A stretch of DNA of 64,000 nucleotides from Asterias amurensis (Eukaryota; Echinodermata; Asteroidea; Forcipulatida; Asteriidae), in assembly GCF_032118995.1 (NCBI RefSeq), contig NC_092650.1, positions 5,704,001 to 5,768,000 of the forward strand, given 5' to 3'. Below, piece by piece: positions 35,001-43,600 of this stretch. The notes beneath the pieces were generated by a model that saw nothing but the letters and a program-made list of their open reading frames with translations, was not told the DNA's origin and ran no database searches. The translations under genes were made by a program, and so were the position numbers. Position 1 is the first letter of the stretch, and each line of letters starts with the position of its first letter.

Positions 35001-38000
35001 TAAATAAGCAAAACGTACCGCTGCCTTGCCTACTCCGTAAGCCACATTAAACAAATAGTTGAGACCACCGGGAGACGACACATTGATCATCAGCCCCTGC
35101 TTGGCTGGAACCATCATCTTGGCAGCGTACCACGAGGCGATGTAGTGACATCTGGATAATGAGAAATCGTTTAAAAAGTGATATTATCCACGGCTTCTCC
35201 AATGTGCTCTAAGGGCCAGTATTGTAGCTAGACCAATAGACCTTTTCGCAAATACCGGGGCGCGCGCGTAAAGCTTGGAATTAGGTGCATTGTGGTCTAG
35301 CTGGTAGCAAAATTTGATGCATATCTATCCCACAATGCACCTAATTCAACAGTCTGCGCTTGCGCATTGGTATTTGCGATAAGGTCTATATCAGTGGTGG
35401 GCTCTAAATCCAATTTAGTCCACCAAGGGCGAGCGGCTCAGCATATTATTCATGTTCAGATATTGGGCTATCATTGCTGAAGTGCAGTATGGGGGAAATC
35501 TGTGCTGGGCAGCACAGTGTATTTTCTCAGAGTGCAGGGCGAAATTTGTTAGTTCCTAGCACCAACACACCATTGCTCCAACACTGTTAAGGGCCTTGTC
35601 ACACGAGGCAACTTTTTCAGGCAACCAACTGAGTCAATGCTATATGACTACTGTGGTAGCACATGAGTAATTTCAGACATGAATTACAATCCTCAAGAAT
35701 ATTATGTGAACATTCAAATGAGAGTGAGTTCTCCTCTTGGAGATTGCCTGGAACTGGGCCCAATTTCATGGCTCTACATACTTACCGTAAGCACAGAATG
35801 GGAAGCAGGGAACTCTGTGCTTACGGCAAGTGTACTTCACTGGTTAGCAGCAATTTTTGGATTCTGTGCGTGCTCCCCATTATTCTACGCTTACAAGGCT
35901 AGCACAGAAACTTGGTGCAATTGCGCGTAAGCAGGGAATCGTAATCATTAGCGCAGAATTCAGCGGTAAGCAGAGCCATGAAATTGGGCCCAGGTTGCCT
36001 GTAAATTGCATACTCATGTGTACCCACAAGAGCAAAACTCATTCAATTTTGTTTTCCCTTTTATGAAACAGAACAGCAGACTTTATACATACCTTAATCC
36101 CACATTATTAACGGTATCCCAGGTATTTGGAGACACTTCCCAAAACTTCTTTCCGTATTGCTCTGTAAGAAGCTAAACATCCATAAAGATGGGGAAAAAA
36201 GTAACATGAACAACTTTTAGAATCAGTAAATGTTCAACACTCTCCTAATCATCCAAAGGAAGAGGTGGTCCGTTTTACTGTGTGTTCACTTATAGTCCAT
36301 GGGCCAGACCAGATATGGGTACCACCTGAGGTGGCAAAACATAAATGGTGTCAAATGTTTTGTAGGATCACCCTAAGTACAAAAACATGTGATAGCATCT
36401 CCAAATGAGTAGCTTTTTAGTGTCTGATTTTCTTAGTTTTGTATTTTCCCATTAGGTTGGATTTTAATATATTTTGTTACCCAAACACTGATGTGTTTTA
36501 AGGACTGTATACTCAGTACTTTCCCAAGTTCTGTGGAAAACACACGCAGGTAAATCACTCGATGGATTTCGAACCTATGAACTTTGCATTATTAGAGCAG
36601 ATGTCTTACCACTACACCACTAAGCTAGCCCAACAGGTAGAGGCAGTTTGAACAAAACTAAGAAAAGTACTGAGTATATAGTGCTTAACACACAACGGTG
36701 AAGGGGAAAAAAAAACTTCTGTCTATGGTATCATCATCATGCAGAAAATTATCTCAACATGTCCGGTGGCACTTTTGGAGCTCGGTCATGTCTGGAGAAA
36801 TTGGACCAAATATCTGCATCTCTTACTTACAGACACTGCAGCATAAGCGTTGTTGACTAACACATCAAGACGTCCGTTCTGCTCTTTGGAAATCTGCTCA
36901 AATAGTTGCTTAACCTGTTCATCGTCAGCGTGATCGCACTGGACAGGGATGCATTTCCCTCCACGAGCTTCAATCTGTGAAAAGCAAATGGAAAAGAATA
37001 TTCCACTGGTTGCATAAATCGCCTGATGACGCAAATGTGGAGAGTCACAGATGGCGGTCAGATTGAGCGTAGGGTGGTTGGGTTTACATAGTAGTATCTT
37101 TCCCCGCCTTCCACCTCTAGGACCCCAGTTCGAATCATACCAAAGTCAACATTTTATGTGGACTGTTTTTTCAGTCCCTACACCTGACTGCAGGGTTATC
37201 CTCCCACACCTAAAACTGAATCTTGGATAGTACAGTGATTAAGCTCGCTTTTCTGAGAGTCCTTTCAAATGAAATGAAATGAAGTGTGGCGAGACACAGA
37301 CGCGACAGTCAGGTTGGGCGTACGGTGGTTGGGTTGGCGTAGTGGTATCTTCCCTCATCTTCCACCTCTAGGACCCCGGTTCGAATCATGCCATGGGCAC
37401 AATGTAAAATGGCTTTTTAGTCTATACCTGACTGGAGGTTTTTCTTCCCACATCTAAAAGTGAATCTTAGATAGTACAGTGATTAAGTTCTCTTTTCTGA
37501 GAGTCCTTGGCTTTAAATGAAATAAAATATGAAGAGACACAGATGGCGGTCAGGTTGGCATAATGGTATCTTTCCTTGCCTTCAACCTCTAGGACCCCAG
37601 TTCGAATCACACCAAGGGCACTATGTGGATTGGGTTTTCAGTCCCTACCTGACTGCGTTGGTTTTCCCTGGAATATTTCTCTGGGGTTTTCCTCCCACAT
37701 CTAAAACTGAAACTTCCTTCATTGTATTCTCTCCATTTGGGTTCTTGACTAGTAGATGGATTAATTTTGCTTTTCTGACAGCCGTTGGCTTCACAAGAAA
37801 TGAAATTAAATTAAATCAAACAAACTGTGAAAAGATGGATGTATTTTGCTCACCTCCTCGGCTGTTGTTGTTAAAGAGCCTGAAGTTCCTGCCTTTCCAT
37901 CAGACTTGGGTTTTAGCGTGCGACCTTTTTGTATTAAAGTTAATCACAACCAATAAATAATGAGCACTGACTAAGTGTTACAATTTACATACATAAATTA

Positions 38001-38720
38001 TGCTAAACAATGGCCTGACAATTCGAGCGAGCAGAGTCTTTATTGAAGGCTAAATGTCAAAATGCATATAACCACAGGCCTTTGTTTTTGAAAAAGCAAG
38101 GGCACCAAGGCATTTTCTCCTTGGGCACCCTATGAGGATATTGTAAATTTCTGCTCAGAGCATTTCAAGGGCACCATGACCAGGGAGCACAGAGGTAACC
38201 CCCTTCGTTGCCTCTGTGAAGTATTCGGCCAGTCACAAGGTATACTGGTCATGCTGGTGTAACATAACAGACGCAATCAAGAGCAAATAAATGAAGAGAG
38301 CGGCAAGGGTTGAAAAGTCAGGCATGAACTATATTTCGCTTTTATAACTTAGTTCTCTTGAAATGTATATCTGTCAGTCGTCGGATGATGGCTCTCCAAA
38401 CACGTTGGTCCTCCATTGCTGTACGCAACTCTTCCTGTCGCAGGCCAGAGTCCTGGCACAAGGTGTCCACCTCTGGTGTCCCAAATTGGGATAATGTTCA
38501 CCTACTCTTAGAACTATGAGGCTTGTTCCGCTATCGCCTTCGTGGCGATGATAGCGGAATGAACCTCATAGTTATCGGAGTAAATAACGTCAACCTAGAT
38601 TATTTTACCTGTGATATAAACTGTAGCCCCAGCTTCTCCAAGCTGCAAAGCAATACCTCTTCCAATGCCTCGAGTTGCACCAGTCACTAGACACACTTTT
38701 CCTGATAGTGGAAGAGCCAT
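32049..38720 (-). CDS. DHRS1: Dehydrogenase/reductase SDR family member 1 (eight exons)
   Basis: An NADPH-dependent short-chain dehydrogenase of the ER; human DHRS1 reduces steroids and xenobiotic carbonyls. Exons are 38720-38609, 37924-37854, 36974-36831, 36172-36093, 35151 to about 35019, 34668-34525, 32900-32834 and 32263-32049. The product is about 321 residues (human 313). Visible are the Rossmann TGATRGIG (13-20), NNAY (102-105), the catalytic serine in NVSSPGG (161/162) and YGVGK (Tyr174, Lys178), LWPGAVKTE, and a C-terminal WSISASKF matching the human YTSKF end. Exon 2 (TLKPKSDGKAGTSGSLTTTA) is more basic and Ser/Thr-rich than the human loop. Introns hold SINEs, a LINE tail and several MITEs. 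The gene is divergent from ADAT1, 1.9 kb apart. Confidence 0.95.
32330..32660 (-). mobile_element. tRNA-derived SINE in DHRS1
   Basis: Minus-strand head with the GTGTGGAATCGAGTCATGG B-box region and tail TACCCATTTACCCCTGGGTG, GAAGGGTGTCTCAAAGCG. Same family as 44000-44190 and 58905-59165. Confidence 0.75.
33160..33345. mobile_element. Family H MITE
   Basis: Ends TAAGGCCCGGTCCCACTGCA and TGCAGAGGGACCAGGCCTTA are inverted. Inside are GCGATAACGATAACGATAAT with complement, and GAACGCATTCCATTGGTTGA. A relative is at 54502-54668. Confidence 0.9.
33620..33770. mobile_element. Inverted-repeat element with AGTCTTG(A/G)TGCA ends
   Basis: GCTAGTCTTGATGCAAGACG at the left and TGCACCAAGACTATACGCG at the right, with GCGCTGTCGGTG and GTTGGCCGCG inside. 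A relative is at 61073-61222. Confidence 0.7.
33939..34076. mobile_element. Inverted repeat in DHRS1 intron 6
   Basis: GGGAATCAAAGTGTGTTGAA and TTTTCAACTAGTGGTTTAAA pair with AACCACTAGTTGAAAACC and CACCACACATTGATTCCC. Followed directly by hairpin motif copy 2. Confidence 0.8.
34093..34152 (+). ncRNA. Hammerhead-like hairpin motif, copy 2 (back-to-back pair)
   Basis: Plus strand TCTGAAGACAATCAGAGCAT then ACTAATCGAAACGTTACG. A reversed half copy (TCAGTATGCTCTGATCGTCT) sits immediately before it, making a palindrome. Followed by CATCGGCTCTTTTCTGAACC, the companion block of the motif. Confidence 0.45.
34228..34345. repeat. Dispersed repeat shared with 51786-51870
   Basis: CTTGTTGACAAGTCGTTAAA, GGTGATAGCGTTCCGACTCT and TATTCTTGCGAGACTGCT have close counterparts at 51786-51870. 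Family not identified. Confidence 0.6.
34831..34870 (-). ncRNA. Hammerhead-like hairpin motif, copy 3
   Basis: Minus strand ACTGAAGACGAGCAGAGTAG then ACTGTTCGAAACGTCGAGAT and CACACCGGCTCTTTTCAGAG. GAGCAG pairs with CTGTTC. CTGAAGA and GAAAC occupy the places of the hammerhead core strands. Confidence 0.45.
35238..35392. mobile_element. Palindromic MITE in DHRS1 intron 4
   Basis: AATAGACCTTTTCGCAAATACCG at the left and ATTTGCGATAAGGTCTATA at the right; TTAGGTGCATTGTGG pairs with CCACAATGCACCTAA inside. Confidence 0.85.
35756..35992. mobile_element. Family D MITE in DHRS1 intron 4
   Basis: GGGCCCAATTTCATGGCTCT and AGAGCCATGAAATTGGGCCC ends with TTACCGTAAGCACAGAATGG inside. Confidence 0.92.
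36495..36695 (-). mobile_element. tRNA-derived SINE in DHRS1 intron 3
   Basis: On the minus strand GGGCTAGCTTAGTGGTGTAG is followed by TGGTAAGACATCTGCTC (A-box region) and AGGTTCGAAATCCATCGAG (B box). The flanks AAGTACTGAGTATATAGTGC and TATACTCAGTACTTTCCCAA are inverted relative to each other. Confidence 0.65.
37050..37810 (+). repeat. Three tandem SINE-like units in DHRS1 intron 2
   Basis: The units start near 37047, 37287 and 37533 at AGACACAGATGGCGGTCAGG. Each has a tRNA-type promoter: TTGGCGTAGTGGTATCTT (A box) and GGACCCCGGTTCGAATCA (B box), then CCTGACTG and CTCCCACATCTAAAACTGAA. Unit 3 has an extra ~40 bases in its tail. SINE copies are normally dispersed, so a tandem triplet is unusual. 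Confidence 0.8.
38345..38485 (-). mobile_element. LINE reverse-transcriptase tail in DHRS1 intron 1
   Basis: Minus-strand translation TPEVDTLCQDSGLRQEELRT, then AMEDQRVWRAIIRRL and a stop matches the C-terminal end of LINE (endonuclease-reverse transcriptase) polyproteins. Only the last 45 codons or so remain. Confidence 0.7.
38505..38575. repeat. Strong hairpin
   Basis: ACTATGAGGCTTGTTCCGCTATC pairs with GATAGCGGAATGAACCTCATAGT around a 13-base centre. It lies 30 bases from the donor of DHRS1 exon 1. Confidence 0.75.
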
Positions 38721-38864
38721 AATCGTCCTCTCAGTATTCCTGGATGATAGATTATTTAAATTACACCAAATTATTAATACATGATTGGTAGAGCTGATGA
38801 AAGGCTGAAAATAGTGTTTACTTTGTCATCAATCAACCATACATGAAATAATAAACCTGTACTA

Positions 38865-39060
38865 GACCCAGTAACTGGGGCTCCGTACTCCTTTTTTTCC
38901 CTCAAGATTTAGTAATTATCAGTCTATAGTTGCGATAACGTAACCCTCCTGCCGACGGCGCAGGAGAATTACATTTTCGCAACTATTATCAATCGCACTT
39001 TACTAAAACGACCGATAATGACAAAATTTTGATAAAACTGGGGCCCTGTATCGATCTTAC
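38865..39060. mobile_element. Inverted-repeat element, CCCAGTAACTGGGGC family
   Basis: AGACCCAGTAACTGGGGCTC and CGTACTCCTTTTTTT at the left match the perfect palindrome at 58709-58861. The right end has CAAAATTTTGATAAAACTGGGGCC. The centre GTTGCGATAACGTAACCCTC with TTTTCGCAAC is a second stem. Confidence 0.7.
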
Positions 39061-39136
39061 TATTATTATATATATAGTGCGGGTTGTAACATTAATAATA
39101 ATTAATATATAATTAAGTGGATGAATACATTATGCC

Positions 39137-39510
39137 TTAAAGCCATTGGACCCTTCGGTAAACAGTATTGTCCAAGGCCCACACTTCGTGTATCACCACT
39201 TTAAATATATCAAATAACAAACCTGTGAAAATTTAGGCTGAATCGGTCATCGGAGTCGGGAGAAAACAACGGAAAAACCCACCCTTGTTTCCGCGCGTTT
39301 CGCCGTGTCATGACATGTGTTTAAAATGAATTCGTAATTATCGTTGACGAGAATTTATATTGTTTTGCTGTTTTCTCCAAAAGTAAAGCATTTCATGGAA
39401 TAATATTTCAAGAGAAGTCTTTCACCATGGCCTTCTGTAAACCCTGTAAGTTATTTGTAAGTCTGTGAACTTTTTTATTTTTCTAAACCGAAAGGGTCCA
39501 ATGGCTTTAA
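39137..39510. mobile_element. Family B MITE between DHRS1 and ADAT1
   Basis: AAAGCCATTGGACCCTTCGG at the left and CCGAAAGGGTCCAATGGCTT at the right, full interior. Confidence 0.92.
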
Positions 39511-39764
39511 ATTACTAATAATTAATTAATATAATAATTAAGTGGATGAACATTATGCTTATGCGGTTAGCAAAGTTATATCATGTTCATCCGCATTATG
39601 TTCATCCACCACCACCAATTGCAGTCCTCCCCTTCATTGACAATCATCTAATGGCAATGCAGTGATTTTTAATTAAGAATAAGATAATAAACTATAAAGC
39701 CTTTAATACTCATTACTACTGCTGTATCACATAAGTTTGTTTTGTTCACCTCCATGGCTAAAAT

Positions 39765-39972
39765 GGTGTCAGGACACTTCGTACCTTTGCCACTTCGTAC
39801 CCTGGACACTTCGTACCTTTTGAAGGTACGAAGTGTCTTTGGACACTTCGTACCTTGGACACTTCGTACCTTCCCTCGAGACACTTCGTACCTTCCCGTG
39901 AGACGATTCGTACCTTCTCACGAGACACTTCGTACCTTCAGCCGAGACACTTCGGACTTCGTACCTTCAGGA
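39765..39972. repeat. Minisatellite of GACACTTCGTACCTT units, about 21 bp period
   Basis: About ten copies of GGACACTTCGTACCTT with short variable spacers. One copy is inverted next to a direct copy (GTACCTTTTGAAGGTACG), making a hairpin. It lies in the 1.9 kb between the divergent DHRS1 (starts 38720) and ADAT1 (starts 40639) genes. Confidence 0.92.
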
Positions 39973-40354
39973 TTTCTGCATAGTTTCTGAATTTCTGCTA
40001 ATACCAGCAAGGCAGTACCACTGACACTATCAATGATTTAATTTACAACTTTCCCGTGTGTAGCAAATTACTTAAACTATTTATATAAAGTTTCTACCTT
40101 TTTAGTCTGGGAAATTGCAGTATCTTGCTTGGTTCTTGATTGGTTGCGAAACAGTTCACAAAACTGTAACCTACATGTAGCTGAACAATCGATCATCTGT
40201 TTCTGTTATGCAACACTTTACAAAAGTTTACCCTGTCCCTTCACTACTTCTTGCTTTCTTGTGTACAGTGTCTGCATAAAAATGAGTAGAGGACTGGTAC
40301 ACAAGTTTAATGGTTGTGCGTAGTCTTAATTCACAACGTTTGTTATTTGAATTT

Positions 40355-40460
40355 GAGTGGAACGAAGAAAACGTGCGGGACTCCTTGAACCTGTGAACTC
40401 CAGACTGACGTGCCAGCTCTCTACCAACAAAATAGCTTATCTGGTATCTAGCCCTATGTT
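40355..40460 (-). repeat. Decayed copy of the tRNA-Asn-like repeat
   Basis: Minus-strand reading has CCGCCAACATAAACATAGGG, then CTAGATACCAGATAAGC, TAGAGAGCTGGCACGTCAGT and GGAGTTCACAGGTTCAAGGA. It is the 29124 sequence with many changes and keeps its 5' flank. Confidence 0.65.
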
Positions 40461-40638
40461 TATGTTGGCGGTCTCTCTATTTTGTCGTTCATTATTTTGT
40501 TCACATTGTTTTAAAACCTCGACAGTAATCTTTCTATTTGCGCCCTCTAGCGGCAGCTAAGTCTTTAGCAGTGACTTGTTGAGAAAGGCTAAGCAAAACA
40601 CGTTCTGGTCAGTGTTCGTTTGACATGTGTGCAGCAGG

Positions 40639-43600
40639 ATGAACACAAATGGCTGGAAGGATTTTGTCACAAATGTGTCAAATTTATGCATTAGACATTA
40701 CAATGATGCTCTGCCCAAGAAGGGAAAACCACAGGTCAACAGGGAATGGACGTTGCTGGCGGCAGTTGTGCAGAATTCCGCTGCTTCCAGTGAGCGAATT
40801 TCAAGTATACTATAACAATTTCATTCATACAATTATTACATCATCTACAATCTATGTTCGGTTCTATACTGTGTGGGGGTGGGGGGATTAGTGTTTAGTT
40901 TTATCCGATAGTCACTTGACTTAGGATGAAAAATTAAAATAAAATATAATTTTTTTACAAAAAGGGATAGGGCCTATCTCATAAAAGTCATAGGGCTAGA
41001 GATGTTCGGTACTTTGTGTTGGTGGCTGGCGCTGTTAACGGACCTCGCCTCCGGCTCGCAGAGTGAAGACCGGGTACTCGCACTGTTATTCCCTAATTAG
41101 TATAGCTTTCACTCAATCTGTTTCAATTTTATTTCCAGTGACAGCAACAGACGGCTTGAAGGTTGTTGCTATGGCAACAGGATCAAAGTGTATTGGCCAG
41201 AACAAGATGAGCAAAGAAGGTATAACACTGATTGACTGGTTTTGTCTTCAATAAAGTTGTGGGATGTTATTGTGGAGTCCGAGGAATTGAAACGCCAAAT
41301 TCTGTTGTTTTTCAAATGTGGTATGAAATGCTGCATCAAGGCTACCTCGAACACCTTAGATTCCTGGATGTCTGTGGCTGGACTGCAGATCAGTGACTAG
41401 CCGTAGATCACTGAAGAAATTTGTATCTTTATTTTCTCCTGCCTTTTCTTTTGGTAATGGGTAACTCAAGGTTAAAAATATATATATAATATTTCTGTTT
41501 TATTTTTCTAGGGAACATCATCAATGACAGTCATGCAGAAGTTTTGGCAAGAAGAGCATTTATAAGGTACAGAGAAATAAATGTATTATACCAAGTCCAA
41601 CTGCCCTCTAACTGCCCCCTCCTTTTCCCAAAAATCTAAAGATTGATAAAGTTAGTACAGCTATAAACAAAAATAACTACAGAAGTTTGTGCTGTTGTTC
41701 CCTTGTTATATTTGCACTTTCAAACTTTAAAGTCAGCGGTAGGAGTCCAAAGTTCTAGACGATGTTTTACCACAGCTATCCCACCCCACCCCCTCCCAAA
41801 CTCATATTTTCAGCGCACTATAATGACTTTATAAGAGAATTCTCAAAGTTATTTTTTTATTGTGAACCACCAGATACCTAAACGAGCAACTCCACTTTGC
41901 CTACTCCGATCAGCAAGAGAGTATCTTCACGGGACCCGATCAAAACTTCAAATGCCACCTCAAGGATGGCGTAGAGTTTTACTTCTTCACGAGTCACACA
42001 CCTTGCGGAGATGCCTCTATATTCCCAAAGGAGGACCCACCCTTGACTGTCTCCTCTCATGACGAATCTAAGAATGAGACTCTAAGAAAGGAGGCAAATG
42101 TTACGATCGAGGAGAAAGATACTGATTTTGAGGGAACTGATGGAGACATCGATTTTAGTCCAGGAATAAAACGAGATCAAGATTATAGAAAGGAGGAGAC
42201 ACCCTTGACTGTGTCCTCCTCTCAAGATGAATCTAAGATTAAGACCCTAAGAAATGAGGCAGATGTTACGTTCAAGGAGAAAGGTACTGATCTTTGGGGA
42301 ACTGATTGTGAAAGCAATTTCAGTCCAGGAATAAAACGAGTTAAAGATCACGGAAAAGGAAGTGAGGATATCTCATCTGTTTTGCCAGGGCCCTCTGAGG
42401 ATTTCTGTTCGAGTAAGAGAATAAAGATGGAAGTGTTAACGTCGACAACTCATGCAGAGATTAAAGTGTGTGACCGTAGGGTTCCAAAGGAATGGAGTGG
42501 AGAAACAAATAATGAAGAGCTTGCATCTAATCCTGCCAAGTCTCCAAAAGGTACATAGCCCAATCTCATGAAAGCCGTTTAGCAGAAAATGCTGCTCAGC
42601 GATTCTTTGCTCGAAATGAGTGGAGCACCGGTATGTAATGTTGGCTGGTAATCTGTTTTTGCTTAGCAAGATTTGTCTATGCTTACAGGCTTTATGAAAT
42701 TGGGCCCAGGTGTTTAGTTTTCTGCTTACCAACCAACCTATTCTTTTACAGCACCATGTAATGGTTTACAAGGTGCTGTTGGGCAATATGCAGCCAATCA
42801 AACAAGGCACACTGGGGCGAACCCCAACTCTTTTCGATAAGTGCACTGGGTTCTTTTACGTGCATTATACTCAACACACTGGACCTACGGCTTTGCGTCC
42901 CATCCAAAGGATGCAGCAATAATGGTTAAGTGTCTTGCTTTAGGACACAAGCGTCAAGACCAGGACTTGAACCCACACTCTGCTGTTCAGAAACACCAGA
43001 GCTCGAGTTCAGTGATCTTATCTAAGTTAATCTTATCCGCTCGGCCAGGACATGCCACTAATAATACTATTGCTCCTTTTCTTTAAAACTCAACCAGCAC
43101 AGACGGAAGTTGCAGTGACATCCAATGACATCTACCGCACCGGTGCCAAGTGCGTTCCAGGAGGACCCCAAGATTTACTCCACCACGGGGCAGAGTATCA
43201 CAGAGTCGGCCTCCTTCGTTTGAAGCCTGGACGCGGTGATCGAACGCTGTCCATGTCCTGCAGTGACAAGATGGCGAGGTGGAATGTTGTAGGTTATCAG
43301 GGTGCTTTGCTGTCGCACTTTCTGGACAAGCCTGTCCACATGAAGACGCTTATTGTGGGAAAGTAAGAAGATACTATGTGTGTTTCAAAGTCTGTTTCAT
43401 AGTATTTTGTGCTCACTCAATTCAGATAGTCAACTTTGTTTTCTTCCTGTATGTTTTTGCGGATAACAAGTGCCTTTTAAACTTTTCTAAAATTTAAATA
43501 AATTAGCAGCCATATTTTGTGACATTTAAGTTCTCTGGATCTTTCATGTGAATTTGTAACATTTACTACAATCTCAAATTTTCCTTTGCACTGCACATAG

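Noticed and set aside
37529-37960. 143-codon plus-strand frame
   Set aside because: It runs over a SINE-like unit and antisense to DHRS1 exon 2; no independent support.
39765-39972. CRISPR-like array of short repeats and spacers
   Set aside because: Units are about 16 bp with 3-7 base spacers, in an intron-bearing animal genome; this is a minisatellite.
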